From Porphyra umbilicalis (lineage: Eukaryota; Rhodophyta; Bangiophyceae; Bangiales; Bangiaceae): a DNA stretch of 48,299 nucleotides. The translations under genes were made by a program, and so were the position numbers. Below are positions 22,212-33,852 of the stretch, piece after piece. The notes under the pieces were generated by a model. That model was not told where the DNA came from, did not search any database, and saw nothing but the letters and a program-made list of their open reading frames with translations. The DNA lies in contig KV919206.1 in assembly GCA_002049455.2 (NCBI GenBank), forward strand, positions 1 to 48,299. The letters run 5' to 3'. Each line of letters starts with the position of its first letter. Within the stretch, counting starts at the first letter, position 1.

Positions 22212-23875
22212 CAGGCATTATTCAGATATATCCACTGCCATTTGTTTACACTGTCAGGAGCGACTTATGCGAGCATCTGCCGACTTGCGGATCCGCAGCA
22301 ATCGTACGAATCCAGTACCCCAACATGGAGAAAAGAGGACGACTGGCAGGATTTACAAGGATCTCGGCGAGAAAAAGTTCCAACATTTGATTGACTTGAC
22401 ACTAAACGTGATCACACTCACGTGCCTCCCACCCCGCCTCTACGCTATCACTCCTCATCATCCCCCCCAGTCAAGACCATATGAACCGTCTGGACAATGG
22501 CCTCAACATCAGTCCCTGCCGTCAGCCAGCGCCGCACCGTCAGGACCTGTTCCTGGCCACTGATGCCGTCAAACTCATGCTCCAGGGCCGTATAGGCCAT
22601 CATGGCCACCAAGTGGGACACATCCATGTGGGCCGGCTTGGCCGCAACTTGGATGTCGCCCAGCTAGAGCCCCAGACGAGCAACTGCTTCAGTGTAACCG
22701 GCACCTTGTGGGTACCCGTCATGTTGCAGCAGAGAGTCAAGGTGACACGGTCCTTGCTCTTCATAGCCTTCGAGCCACGTGCAGTGCGGTGGTCCTCGGA
22801 GGGCAATTTTGAACGCGACGGTAGCCCCTGGTAGAGCAAACCGGTCTCGTCGCCGTTGTAGATCAGGTCGACATCAACACCCTCAAGCTGATGGCGGATG
22901 GCTGCCATGCACCCAGCCGCCTCCTCCACGTTGGCCGAGGCGCCGCTACAGTGCAGAGCAACGTTCATAAGGCCATGACGGGACGCCCAACGTTGAATGA
23001 AGCCGTTGGATGCCGCAAAGTCAGTGATGCCATGGTGCTCCGCAACCTGCAAAGCCTTCTGCAGAAGATTGGCAAGAGGCAAAGGTACACGCTTGCGGCC
23101 CCTCGCGCGCACAGCCAGGAACCACTCCAAGAGGGCCTTGTAAACCTCGGGATACTGCCCCGCTCGCGATGACACTCTGCCGCCAGCCGCGCCCTCCGCG
23201 GCCCGTGAAAGGAGGCTGTCATTTTGCTTGATGATCTTGAAGAGCCCGCTTCGGTCGTACTGGTTATCTAGCTGCCGGCTGATGTAGTCGATGGTCCGGC
23301 CCGCCGCATGCCAGCCAATATCACGCAGCTTCGTGTCCAACGTCATCGGCGTGCGGCGCCGGCCAGCGCCTCCGATGCGCGGGGCCGGCGCGCGCGCCGC
23401 AGTCGGAGATGCCAAGACAGCATTGGCCGTCACGGCCGCGGCCCGCGCGGCCGCCCTCGCGCTCTCGTCGTGCTTCACAGCCAATGCCTGGCTGTGGTCC
23501 GCCAAGACCGCCTCAGCCGCGGCAGCGGCGGCATCAATAGCATTGGAGACTGTCATGGTGGTATGAGGAGCGCCGTGGGTACGAGTGGTGCGGTACGGTG
23601 GGTAGGGGGAGGAGCATAGGTGTGGTCGGTGCAGACGACTCACACCCAAGTCGGCTGGATCGGCTTGGCCATCAGCAGAGCTCCGATCGCAAACGGCAGG
23701 GGTTATGATCCGTGGAGTTCAAGTAAATCGTTTTGTGTTTACTCAAGTACAAAAACCGGGTGGCAAGTGCGTTTTAATTTACATTCCTCGATCTCTCGGG
23801 CTCTGTGGTGCCTCCGTGGTCCCGTTTATATCCACTGTGGATATAACCGGGACGGATATAACTGAATAATGACTG
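22212..23875 (-). mobile_element. pogo/Tigger-type transposon, 1,664 bp
   Basis: The ends are CAGGCATTATTCAGATATAT on the left and, reverse-complemented, CAGTCATTATTCAGTTATAT on the right. TA lies at 22210-22211 and 23876-23877. CAG at the tip and a TA target are typical of pogo. The interior carries a decayed pogo-like transposase on the minus strand. Confidence 0.85.
22448..23556 (-). pseudogene. pogo-like transposase, truncated and frameshifted
   Basis: The first ATG is at 23556 (MTVSNAIDAAAAAAEAVL). A DNA-binding helix-turn-helix region follows, then a CENP-B-type second helix-turn-helix (YPEVYKALLEWFLAVRARG ... FIQRWASRHGL). The start of the DDE domain follows, with the first catalytic Asp in YNGDETGLLY and the typical block KSKDRVTLTLCCN. 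The rest of the catalytic domain, with the second and third acidic residues, is missing. After a frame change near 22690 a different frame continues to a stop at 22448 (MAYTALEHEFDG, LTVRRWLTAG). It looks like an internal deletion joining the DDE start to the C-terminal tail. It has no activity as it stands. Confidence 0.8.
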
Positions 23876-23877
23876 TA

Positions 23878-24835
23878 TCAGACCCGTGTGCAAGTGGCTT
23901 CGTCAACTTCCCCCGTCGTAGGCCCCTCTCTGGCTGCGGAACTTGGATAGTTGTGTCCCCCCCCCTGCTCCATCGGGCTGGCTTGCAACCCGCACACTCT
24001 TGCGCTCGTCTTTTCGTGCGTCATGGTGCTTGGAGCCCTCTTCTATTCTCTTATTGCTTGGTTTTTTTCCAGTTACGCTGTGCGGACTCGCAGGGCTTCT
24101 TTTCCATTTGCGCTCTGCCGACTGCCCATCTCACTTGCACAGACCAAGCGGGCCTGCCCCCTCCCCCCCCACTCCCTTGTCAGGTTCGTCTGCATTTGCG
24201 TTGTCCGGCTGTCTTTGCGCGGTGAGCTCGGCTACAGCAGCTCACACCGCCGTTTGCATTGACTGACTTCTCGCTAGGTGTTGATGAGCGCGCTTTCCTC
24301 CTCCCTGGCGCACAGGGGACCGTGGGGTATCCTCTCTCACGACGACGTTGACGACGAAGGCGGCGAGGCGCCACAGCGTATCTCTAACGTCATTGTAGGA
24401 GACTAAAACTCGGAGAACCGCACCGAAGCGGCATTGGTCGGCATGAGCGAGAAGGGAGGGTGGGAAGACGGGGGGGAGAGCGTGAGGGGGGGGGCGTCGG
24501 AGGGGAGTGCGTCGCGGGGGGGATGATGAGGATGAGAGCGCGGCAGTGGCCGTACACACGTCTTCCAGCGACTCAGATGACTCGGATTGTAGTCTAGACG
24601 GCTTGATGGACAATGACGAAGAGGAGGGGCCCTACTGATGTTGCTACGCAGTGCACGCCTGTCGTGACGACCGCCACTGGTGCTGCTGTTTTGCCGTGCT
24701 GCTTGCTTTGGTTTACCTCGTGTTTGGCGGCGGCTGACGCCGCTCTCGTGCGATACTGATGATGCTGCTTGTATGCACTTGATAGAGTAAAAGAACAGCA
24801 TCAAAGTGCTTGTCGTGCGACGCAAAATGCATATA
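23878..24835 (+). other. Pyrimidine-rich DNA with possible acidic 3' exon
   Basis: The forward strand from 23940 to 24280 is pyrimidine-rich and ends TTCTCGCTAG, a plausible splice acceptor. It is followed by a short frame (LSSSLAHRGPWGILSHDDVD) that stops near 24406. A second short frame, 24522-24638, is very acidic (VHTSSSDSDDSDCSLDG, then DNDEEEGPY and a stop). These could be last exons of an unknown gene, perhaps a transposase, but upstream exons were not found and poly-G runs disturb the frame. Confidence 0.3.
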
Positions 24836-25007
24836 TTGCTGTCTTCCCAATTTTGGCCGATGTGGTCAAAGTCAAGAAGGGGCCTGGGTCAACTGCCCAT
24901 TGGTCAATCGACTTTATCCGGCTGAGTGGATGGCTGAGACGCTGTTTCACACTGTTGATCACCCCTCTTGACATCGACAGGATCTGCCAAAATTGGGAAG
25001 ACAGCAA
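24836..25007. mobile_element. Mariner-type MITE, 172 bp
   Basis: The TIR TTGCTGTCTTCCCAATTTTG is at both ends, with TA at 24834-24835 and 25008-25009. The TTGCTG start and the AATTTTGG block resemble the TIRs at 11016, 18476 and 37369. Confidence 0.85.
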
Positions 25008-25009
25008 TA

Positions 25010-26647
25010 AAGCGGCCGTGTAGTATCACCCACTAAATGCAGTCAGGTGTCGTAAATATTATGTTGTTTCTCGCTGTCAGTTCGCTCGTGTCTCTACTGC
25101 ACGCACGGCATTGGCCGAATCGCTGCACCGTTGTGTCCAATGAGAAGCGAGTTCTTCACCAGACGAGCCGTTCCGTATCTGAAACGGCCGCGCTTGCCGT
25201 GCATCACACGCTGTCCCGCCGGCGGGCCGCAGACGTGGAGCAACTCAAGGGCGGAAATTGGGACTACGCCATCGCCTCAGGGCAAGTCTATCCGTGGGCC
25301 ATTGTGCTATCGCCATCTGGCCGTATTTTTTGGCTATGCCCAAGAGCATCTCTATCAGTCAATTCTTGTGCTATATATGCAAATTCAGCTGCTCACCCCC
25401 TTCTGGAGACCCATACCTCTCGGATGACTCGCAAAGCACCATCCAGTAGAGATGATGGCCTTGTATGGTTCGAAGACCGCGCACAGAGGGTCTGTGGTAA
25501 GGTAGCCAAAATAGTTCCGAACTGGCGCGTTCGAGAGACGCTGTTGCTCGTCGTTCTATTGGTCCACGTCTTTGGCACAAAGGATGGCTATAGTTATCCT
25601 TCTGGCTATCCTGCGCACATTTGGCACGAACGATAGCAATATGGCATAGGATATGGCAAAATGACCTCCCGATAGAGATGCCCTTGGCCATCGGATGGCT
25701 AAATGGCACACCGATAGACTTGATCTCAGAACGCCCATCCAAAGTCGGCCCAAGCAACATCGAAACGATTCCACATCCCATCCAAAACTCTGTTGGATGA
25801 GCTTGGATGAGCTGGAAAGGCCCATCGGTCAACATCGAAAGCGGGACGAGGAGACATCCAAACAACATCCAAAACCCGTTTGGATGTCGATTGGTGTAGC
25901 CGTGACGATGGGCAGTCGGCGGGCCACGACGATCGTCACGGCCGGCAGAATCCCCATCCGTCCCCATCCAAAGTCTATCCGTATTCAAAACTCTGATGGA
26001 TGGGCGTTTTTGACGTCTGTGAGCGCCCCCCGATTCCCCATGCAAAGAGTTACTGGGATGGGCTTCCTCGACCGAGGCCAGTCCAAAGTCATCGCACTTT
26101 TGTGCAGCACAGCCGTTTCTTTCCGGCCCTCGTCACGTCCGCGGAAAAATCACGCCATCTCATTGGGCCAGCATCATTTCTACTCTTGTGCCGGGCCCTT
26201 GCTAACTATAGGCCCCGTACTGCTCCCATTTGGTCCGCCTCCTCAGCGGCGTCTGCGGCACGAGGTCGACCCTTGCTTTTCTGCAATACAACTCCCATAT
26301 TTATCCGTACTTGACATTCAAGTCTTGCAGATTGTGTCCACCCCGTCGACGTCACGACCAGACCGACGGTAGTCTTGCTCACGCCGACGGACAGCGACAG
26401 AAAATGACTTGGCCTCGAAAATTGCGATGAGTCGGTGACATCGCGAAACGCCGTGCTCCACGCTGCGCTCCGCTATTTGCTTTGAGAGTGCAAAACATCC
26501 GTCACGTGCACAGTGTGGTGTGAGACTGCGAGAAACTCTCGACACCCGCGAGGACGCCCACACCTCCAGCGCGGCACCATGTTCGCGAACGCTGTAGCTC
26601 TGCTTCCGCCGCGACCTCACCTCGTCGGATTCGGAGTCGGTCGTGAG
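25010..26647. repeat. Remnants of a CCCATCCAAA-type repeat family
   Basis: No gene is supported. 25305-25360 and 25672-25725 are imperfect inverted copies (CATCTCTATC block). 25730-26080 is full of CCCATCCAAA and TTGGATGGGC words and resembles 28255-28420. 26080-26220 resembles 20860-20980 in the foldback element (TTGGGCCAGCATC, TTGCTAACT). 25140-25300 resembles 27280-27400. These are decayed interspersed repeats. Confidence 0.5.
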
Positions 26648-26765
26648 TAGGGTTGTGCATCACGCCCCTTTTTGGGTGGCAGGGTGGGCGATGCACGCCT
26701 AATCACGCCCTTCTGCACGCCGCCAACGTTGGCACGCCCCTCTTCACGCCCCTAATGTAGCCCCC
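26648..26765. repeat. hAT-type terminal fragment with CACGCCC repeats
   Basis: TAGGGTTGTGCATCACGCCC matches the end of the nested hAT-type element at 13762/14051. It is followed by the same run of CACGCCC/ACGCCC words. The matching opposite end was not found, so this is one end of a truncated or divergent copy. Confidence 0.6.
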
Positions 26766-28702
26766 ATGTTTTGGCACTTACTTGATAAGCGATTCAAAGT
26801 ACCCAATATTCTTGCAATTTCGATGGTTCAAAGGACCACAAAAATGCCAGAAAACATGAAGGAAACAGCTGCATGCGATAGACTCTCTTGGCCTCTGCCA
26901 CTCGGCGTCAAAGATGCTTTGCAGCGTCACGGGACGTCGGCTCGCCCACCGGCCGCCCCACCGCCCGCTGTCCCACCCATCTCACCGCGCACAAAGCCAG
27001 AGCAGATGGTCATCAAATCAATCTCGGTCGTGGCCGCGGGGGCGTCCTCGTCGCCGGGACGACCAAGGTCCGGTCCAGGGACGCCGGCGCCAACCATGGC
27101 GCATCGGGCGACCTCCTGAGGACAACCGGCTCCAACCGAGGCCTGTGCAATTGGTATGCCTTGAAACAGAATACTTTTACTGCTAGCAGACCAATTGGAT
27201 TGGCCCAAACTGCTGCGCGGTGTAGCCAAACCACGTGCGACTGGTAGCCAATCACATGGCCTTTTGATTTCTCACCGGGTATCTGAATACGAAACGGCCG
27301 AGCCTGCCGAGGATCACACGGTGTCTCTCTAGGGAATAGACACTAGCGGGCCACCTCGACACGAAGGACTCCCGGGCGGAACTGGGGACCACGCCATCGG
27401 TTGGAAACCAGGGATGTGGGTCGATAATTGTCACATAATAATGATCGTCCCAATTATCGCGAAATCATCGAAATCATGCCAGCACGCGCTGATAATGATC
27501 GTCGGTGGGCCACGTGTTCGCATTAAATTTGAAGAACATACATGTCATGCCGCAAGTGGAACAAGCGGATCCTGGACTCGCTAACACCGCCCCCGTCGGT
27601 CTTTGTTTCCGGAGCTCGCCTGCTCAATGCCTCTACTGCATCACCAGCATGTGCGCACCCGACCGCCGCCGCGCAGGTGGGAGAAGTACTGATACATACC
27701 ATGCTACACCCCTGCCCGGCCGCACGCCGCGTGGCGGCAGCCGCCGCTATCGCCGTCGTGATGGTGTGTGTCGGTCTGGTGGTCGTCGCCGCCGCGTTCC
27801 CGCTCACATGCATGCCATCTCTTGGCAAGCTAGTCGCCATTTCTCCTCCCCCCTGCATTTCCGAGGGCAGCGCCTCACACACCCCAACCCTGGTGAGGGT
27901 GTCCGTGTGGTGATCGCGGTCGGCCCACAACCACCCCCCCCTCCGATTCCCCCCCCGTCCCAAACGCGGCGGCGGCCGCCGCGCGAGCTGTCCTCCCCGT
28001 CGCCCCAAATGACAGCGAGCACGTGCCGCGTGGTGGAGGCGGCGGCCCACACCCATAGGCATCGTGTGGAGGGGCGCGAGAGACGTACTGAAGGAGAACT
28101 AACAGGCTGTTAGACGAGACATGTTTCAGGTCGTCCATCAAGTACTTTCAGAAGAAGTCGGGCTGATGGTTTCTGTAACCATGAACGATAACTATGAATA
28201 ATTATGGAGAAAAGAAACCATCAATGATGATTTCGTCGAAATCTTACAACCCTGCTGGAAACGCCCATCCAAAGCCCATCCAAAGCCCAGCGGTATCCCA
28301 TCCAAAACTCTGTTGGATGGGCTTGAATGAGCAGGAGAAGCCCATCCGTCAACAACCAAAGAGTGACGAGACAACATCCAAGGCCCATCTAAAACCCGTT
28401 TGGATGGGGTTTCTGCCGGCCGTGACCATGGCCCGCGTGGGTGTCGCGGGGGTGTCCTGAGGAGAAGGCCACCAGCGTTCGGGGCCACAGTAAGCCGCGG
28501 CCAACAGCAAGGATGAGATTTACCGCCGCCTCGTCGCGCATCTGCTGGACCAATCAGATGACGAATGCGCTCCGCGGCCCTGCGAGGATGGAAAGAAACG
28601 GGCGTGCCCCGCATCCTGGGCGCGTGTCTCCAGTCGCGCCGGCCCAAAAAGCCCATCGGCCGATGGCTTTCGATGTCAAATCGGAGGGCCTCCACAGAGG
28701 GT
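26766..28702. other. Repeat remnants with no supported gene
   Basis: 26766-27500 holds decayed repeat sequence related in part to 25140-25300. 27540-28110 is GC-rich with ORFs on both strands and no motif. 28162-28222 forms a short hairpin (TGATGGTTTCT and AGAAACCATCA). 28255-28690 is the CCCATCCAAA-type repeat. Any 5' exon of the S18-like gene that follows must lie in or upstream of this DNA, and I could not find it. Confidence 0.4.
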
Positions 28703-28890
28703 AAAAACGCACAGGTCGAGCTGCTCCGCACCTTTGTCAACCCGAGCGGCCGCCTGCTCGGGCGGCGGGCCAACGGGACGACGGCCAAGGCGCAGCGGCG
28801 GGTGTCGCGGGCGGTTAAGACGGCGCGGCAGATGGCGCTCGTCAACCCGACCGTGCAAACGCCGATTGCGTATGCAGAGGAGGGGATGGT
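28703..28890 (+). CDS. rps18: Ribosomal protein bS18-like, conserved block only
   Basis: The forward frame reads KNAQVELLRTFVNPSGRLLG, then RRANGTTAKAQRRVSRAVKT and ARQMALV. This matches the core of bacterial-type ribosomal protein S18: VELLRxF, RRxxGTxAKxQRRxxRAxKxARxMAL. S18 sits on the platform of the small subunit next to S6. A nuclear copy would serve the mitochondrion (or plastid) after import. The start is unresolved: an in-frame ATG at 28565 lies in repeat DNA, and an acceptor-like CACAGAG precedes the block. After VQTPIAYAEEG the frame enters a poly-G run and its true end is uncertain; the +1 frame stays open to 29051. It may be one exon of a spliced gene or a truncated copy. It faces the next gene tail-to-tail. 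Confidence 0.62.
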
Positions 28891-29235
28891 GGGGGGGAGG
28901 GGGGGGGCGGGCGTCTACTTTAGGGCGGTCGGATTTGGGGCGAGCGTCGGTCTGGGGGGCCGCCGGCTTTGTCGGTGGCGGCGTCGCGCTGTGGGTTGCT
29001 ATGAGAGGCGGGCGGCGGGTGCCGCCGCCAATGGCTGCACCGTCCACGTGAAGAATACCGCGATTGTTTGCTTGCTACAGAACAGCCCGACGCATGCGGA
29101 CCACCCGAGTCATCTAAGCGTGTGCCCCGTGCTCTGGCCCTCGCCACGGCCCACCCCTCCCCCCCAAAAATTTCCTCTCGTTGAGGAAAGCACAGAGCTC
29201 GGCAACCTGCCGACCGCCGCTGGCGCGCATCCGCC

Positions 29236-30843
29236 TCAGACCGCCGTCACCACAAACCTGGCGTCGACCGGCACGTCCGTCCACGTCGCGGTGCTCCCGT
29301 CACTCCACTCGACCGTCAACTCCTCAATCGCGTCGCGGTCGCCGAGCCCAAAATGCACGACGCGGAGGTCGTCGGTGATGCCGCTGCCGCCCGCCCCCCC
29401 CACCCGCCGCACGATCGAGCGGGTGCTCCCCGTGCCGTCTGCGCTCGCTGCGGTGACCGTCACGAGCGCGTTGGACGGTGCCGCCCGCCGGTTCGGACTC
29501 CGCCCAACGTCGACGAGCAGCCAGTGGCCACCCCCGTCGTCGGGCAGTGGGGAGGTGTTGGCAAACAGGGACCAGGAGCCGAGCGGGCCCCGCCCGGCCA
29601 CCTCATCACCGGCGCCGATGAGCAAGTCGAGCCGCCCATCGCGGTCATAGTCAAACGCCTGCACCGAGTCGCCCGCCGCGGGGCTCACCTGGTTGGCACC
29701 GTGGTCGGTGGAGGCCGTAAACCCGCCGTCGCCGTCGCCGGTCAACAAGACGTCGGGCCGTGCCACGGCACCGCGGGCGGCAACCGGCTCAGCAGAGTAG
29801 GAGAGGAACACGTCCGTTGCGCCGTCATTGTTGAAATCCCCGACGGTCACATCGCTGTGGCCGCGGTGCTTGCCCGCTGGCGGCGGGGCGGCGACAAAGC
29901 GAGAGTTGCCATCGTTGACCAGCAGCACGTCGGGCTGCCACTGGCGCGCCAGGTACAAGTCCCACCTCCCATCCCCGTTTACGTCGAGCTCCGCCGCCGC
30001 CCAGACACTCGAGCCGATGGACCCGCGGTTCGGGATGTCCCGCAGCCAATGGTAGGTGCGGTCGGCAAACGTAAACGGGCTTGTCGCAATGTAGATGCGG
30101 AGGAAGGGAAAGGCAACGACATCCATCCAGCCGTCGCCGTTGAGGTCGGTGAGGATGGCGCGCTCGACATTGGCATTCTCCAACCCCGAGTCGTTGCGCC
30201 GCACGTACACCCCATTGACGTTCTCATACACCCGCTGGCGAGGGCCGGACGCCTTAGGGCTGACAACGTAGTTGAGGAGGATGAGGTCGAGGTCGCCATC
30301 GCGGTCCATGTCGACAAGCAGCGGCGTGCGGCCGCGGCCGCCCGTGTCCGCTTCGAGCGTCGTGGCCCGCTGCGCCTGCTCCAACTTCCGCCTGCGGCCT
30401 GCCGAGCGGAGCAGCCGGGGCGTGGCGGGCGCGCCTCCGTTGGCCCCCCCCTGCATGACGATGAAGTCAGACGAGCCGGTCAAGAAAATGTCCCCGGCCG
30501 CCATCCCGTGCGCGTCAATGAGAAAGGGGAGCGGGTCCTTGGCACGGGTGAACCGCCCGTTGCGGGTGTTCCAAAACAGCTGCAACGTGGTCTGGTCGTG
30601 GTTGTTGAGGACGAGGTCGTACCACCCGTCGCCGTCCAAGTCAGAAATAAGGGCGCCGCCCCACTTGGTCGAGGGGGACGTCTCTAAGCCGACAGCGTCG
30701 GTGACACTCGTCCAAGTCGCGGTGCCGGTGCCATTGACGCCCTCGCCGGCGGCGGCGGTGAGGAGGGCGGCCGCGGCCACGGTCGCCAAAGCTGTCGCCG
30801 CAGCCGTAGCGTACACAGCCAGTGGGTGCTGAGGGATGCCCAT
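29236..30843 (-). CDS. FG-GAP repeat protein with ASPIC/UnbV domain (CRTAC1-like)
   Basis: A single open frame of 535 residues. The start at ATG 30843 (MGIPQHPLAVYATAAATAL) gives an N-terminal Ala-rich hydrophobic segment typical of a secretion signal. At least six FG-GAP/VCBS-type repeats follow, each with a DxDxDGxxD calcium-binding loop: DLDGDGWYD, DMDRDGDLD, DLNGDGWMD, DVNGDGRWD, DFNNDGATD and DYDRDGRLD. The C-terminus (about residues 440-535) fits the ASPIC/UnbV domain (VVHFGLGDRDAIEELTVEWS). These form a secreted beta-propeller. The animal member CRTAC1 is an extracellular matrix protein; the role in algae and bacteria is largely unknown. No membrane segment follows. The gene has no intron and looks intact. 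Confidence 0.85.
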   Translation of the reverse strand: MGIPQHPLAVYATAAATALATVAAAALLTAAAGEGVNGTGTATWTSVTDAVGLETSPSTKWGGALISDLDGDGWYDLVLNNHDQTTLQLFWNTRNGRFTRAKDPLPFLIDAHGMAAGDIFLTGSSDFIVMQGGANGGAPATPRLLRSAGRRRKLEQAQRATTLEADTGGRGRTPLLVDMDRDGDLDLILLNYVVSPKASGPRQRVYENVNGVYVRRNDSGLENANVERAILTDLNGDGWMDVVAFPFLRIYIATSPFTFADRTYHWLRDIPNRGSIGSSVWAAAELDVNGDGRWDLYLARQWQPDVLLVNDGNSRFVAAPPPAGKHRGHSDVTVGDFNNDGATDVFLSYSAEPVAARGAVARPDVLLTGDGDGGFTASTDHGANQVSPAAGDSVQAFDYDRDGRLDLLIGAGDEVAGRGPLGSWSLFANTSPLPDDGGGHWLLVDVGRSPNRRAAPSNALVTVTAASADGTGSTRSIVRRVGGAGGSGITDDLRVVHFGLGDRDAIEELTVEWSDGSTATWTDVPVDARFVVTAV

Positions 30844-32744
30844 GGTGCAGAGCAAAGTGGCAGACAGCAAAGGATGAGACGCAGCAAGTCACCACGACGC
30901 CGCGCTCCGAGCCGTGTCGTCGACAGGTACAAAAGAGCGACCAGAGGAGTGTGTGTGTCACGCTCTGTCCCGACAATGAGCGCCACCTTGCCTTGAAGTT
31001 GCGGTCGGTGAACCAGCACAGAAGCAGGCCGGCCTTAAGACAAGAAAAGGGAGTCAAGCCAGAGCGCTGTCAAGCCGTACACCACCCTCCTCCAACACGC
31101 CTACGCCACCCCCACCCCCCCCTACCGCCGCACACCCCGGCACTTGACGGTCGCCGCCCCCCTGCCCCCTCACCACGCGCGGATGGCAGACGAGGTCAAC
31201 ACACTGTCCCCGCACTGTCCCCGTGACACTCCCGTCGGCAACACTGCGCGGCTGTCACAGTCCACCCCGCTCGTCGACCTGTCACGCCCTCCACGTCCTC
31301 TGACGCCGTCGCCCGCCGAGCGCTCCGGCACTTGGCGGCCAGAACCCGTTCATCACCCCACCACGCTGCCGGTAGTGGCCGACACACTGTCCCTGTGACA
31401 GTCTCGCCGACAACGACGTGCGGCCGTAACCGTCCGCACCGCTCGTCCACTCCCGGCGGCGTCTTCGTGGCCTGCGCCTGCCACCGACTTCCACTGATGT
31501 CGACGCAGGCCCTTTCCGCCTCCACCCTGACGAGCCGCCGTCGCAGTCCCCCCGTCCCGTGGGTGGCCGTGACACATCGGAAACACCGAGGTCGCGTCGC
31601 GCGCCAAGGCAGCGCGCCGCGGTGGCTCAGTCTCGGGAGTCGGGGCGCACGCCACCGGTGCGTCCACCTCGCCTTGGCGCGCACTTTACCCTGCCGTCCA
31701 CCGCCCACCTACTGGTACCCGAGCGGGCGCGGGCGACGCGCACACCGACCCCTTCGTTCACCGGGCGGACGGCACGCGGTCGCCCACCGTCACGCCAGAG
31801 GGTTTCCAGGGAGCACCAAGGGCCACCAGAGGGGCGGACGACCCCTCTTCGCGGTGGCCTCCGCGCCGCCACCGCCACTATCCAGGAGGCGGCGGTGCCC
31901 CCACCGGGCACAGGTGTTGGTTGCTGGCTGCGCGGGCGCGCCCGGAGGGTCCCCCCCCGGGCTCGGGGCGTCCCTCCACGGGCTCGGCATCCACCCCGCG
32001 CCACCCCGACGACCTCCCCGCCGAGCCCCTCCCCGCGCCCCTCCCCGTATCCCTCCCCCCCTCGTCCCGACCTCCACCCGCTTCCCCCGACTCTGCGCTG
32101 ATGCGCGCAACTCTCCCCCCGGCGATGGGTCGACCGCGGCGCGGCGGCCGGCCGCGCGCCTCCGCGTCGGGAGTCTCGGGTGCCCACGTTGCGCCGCGCC
32201 GCGCGCGGTGCGTGGCGGATGCCGGGGGAACCGGGATCGGCGTGACGTGGCTTGGGTGGCTTGCGGCCAACAGGGCGGCTTGCCAGTCAGGCACCTGGGG
32301 GGGGGGGCCTCCAAGGGGCCGATGCGCCGCTGTAACGAAGGAGAGAGGAGCGGCAGGGAGGGGCGTGGAGGAACGGAGGTGCTCTCTCCCGCATCGTTGT
32401 GGAGCAAGTGCTCCCCCACCGGCAGAGTGGGAGAGCCCCACCTGCTGCGCGGCAGGGAAGCACTGACAGCACTGCCGGCGGCCGGTGTCATTGCGGACGG
32501 GGCGGGCGTTCCACCCCCGGCCGCACCCCTGCACCAACCATCCCACCTTGCCAGCCGATGCACGGGCGGCCGACGGGCGCCCCCGCGCGCCCCTCTCACG
32601 TGGTCTTTGACCATCGTTTCACCCACCTAGCGTGCCCGTGGCGAGGCGGTGGCGGCCGCCACTGTCATGCCTTCCCGGTCGGCGGCGGCACAACACTCGA
32701 CGCCGCGGACGGCGGTGTAGATGTGGAGGGGGGGTCGGCCGGAG

Positions 32745-32890
32745 CGGAGGGCGGAAGAAGGGGCGGCCGGAGCAGAGGCGGAGCGGGGTGCCGCCGGAGC
32801 AGAGGCGGAGGGGGGTGCGGCCGGAGCAGAGGCGGAGGGGGGTGCGGTCGGAGCAGAGGCGGAGGGGGGTGCGGCCGGAGCAGAGACGAG
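32745..32890. repeat. 27-bp minisatellite, about 5 units
   Basis: The unit GGAGCAGAGGCGGAGGGGGG followed by TGCGGCC repeats about five times with a few substitutions. The unit length is a multiple of three, so it stays open in several frames. No coding role is shown. Confidence 0.75.
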
Positions 32891-33462
32891 CACACGCCGC
32901 GACGAGGAGGGAGGGGGGAGTGAGTGGTTGGCAGACGCGAGTGGTTGACAGACGCGCCGACAAGTATTGGCAGCAGCGGCGTTGGTAGACGCCCGGGGAA
33001 TGGGTGCTTGTAGCGGGAGCAGGGGCGCCTGCGAGAGGTGCGGCCGACGAGCCCGCCGGCGGCGCCGCCCAACCCACCGCCCCAGCCGTACGCACCGCGG
33101 GCGGCCACAGCCGTGCGGCGGGCGCGCGCGCCGGTGGCGGCTCGCCGAGCACTCGCTCGGCGGGCGCGCCGCCAGTGCCACACCCACCCCCACTGCCACT
33201 CCCACCGCCACTGCCACCGCCGTCACGGCACACGGGTGGGCGCAGCAGCGGCACCGCGACCGCCGCCGCTTCGCCGACTGTCGGGGTGCCAAAGCGCTTG
33301 CCCGCCCGACCCCCCCGCGGTGGGTGTCAGGTGGCCGCGCGACCGCCCCCAGCCGCCGCCGAGACCGCCCCGCCGCGTGCGCGCTGGTGGGGGTGTCAGC
33401 GCGCGGGGCGGGCGGCCAAGGGGGCAAGCGCGGGTTGCCGCTCTGCTGCGCACCCAGTCTCG

Positions 33463-33530
33463 CCCCCCCCCCCCCCCCCCCCCCCGCCCCGCCCCCCCCC
33501 GCCCCGCCCCGCCCCGCCCCGCCCCCAAAA
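33463..33530. repeat. Poly-C and GCCCC low-complexity run
   Basis: A run of about 20 C, followed by several CCCCG units. The minus strand is strongly G-rich and could form G-quadruplex structures. Such runs are also prone to length errors in sequencing. Confidence 0.85.
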
Positions 33531-33852
33531 AGTCCCCACCGCCGACGCGCCACGGCACCACCACCGACGGGCGGGCGCCCGTCGATTGCGTCGCGGCACG
33601 CCCCACGCCTCGTGCCGCGCCCGTCACGGTCGCACGGCAGCGGGGCCAACGTCCGCGCGCCGCGTGACACTCGCGCCAGCGCCGAACTAAGCGCGTGTGT
33701 GTGCGGCCGCGCGGGGGACGAAACGGGGCGCGCGCGCGCGCGCGCGGCGCTCGCCGCGGGAGCCGCCGCGGCTCGCGCGCGGGCAGACGGGTGCGGGCGG
33801 CAACCAATCGCTGCGGGCGCCCCAAACGCGCCGGCCAATGCCGAGCCGCCGG

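Larger units (their letters stand above)
30844..33852. other. Unassigned GC-rich interval between two host genes
   Basis: Three kb with long ORFs in all six frames, none with a recognisable motif, so all may be chance frames of GC-rich DNA. 31197-31262 and 31381-31445 are diverged copies of one stretch (ACACACTGTCCC...GACA). A 27-bp minisatellite lies near 32745-32890, a poly-C and GCCCC run at 33463-33530, and a GC-dinucleotide run near 33730. The first part should hold the promoter of the FG-GAP gene. Confidence 0.4.

Noticed and set aside
31332..32630. A 432-codon forward ORF and large overlapping minus-strand ORFs
   Set aside because: All six frames are open for long stretches because of GC content. 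No motif or biased composition singles out one frame.
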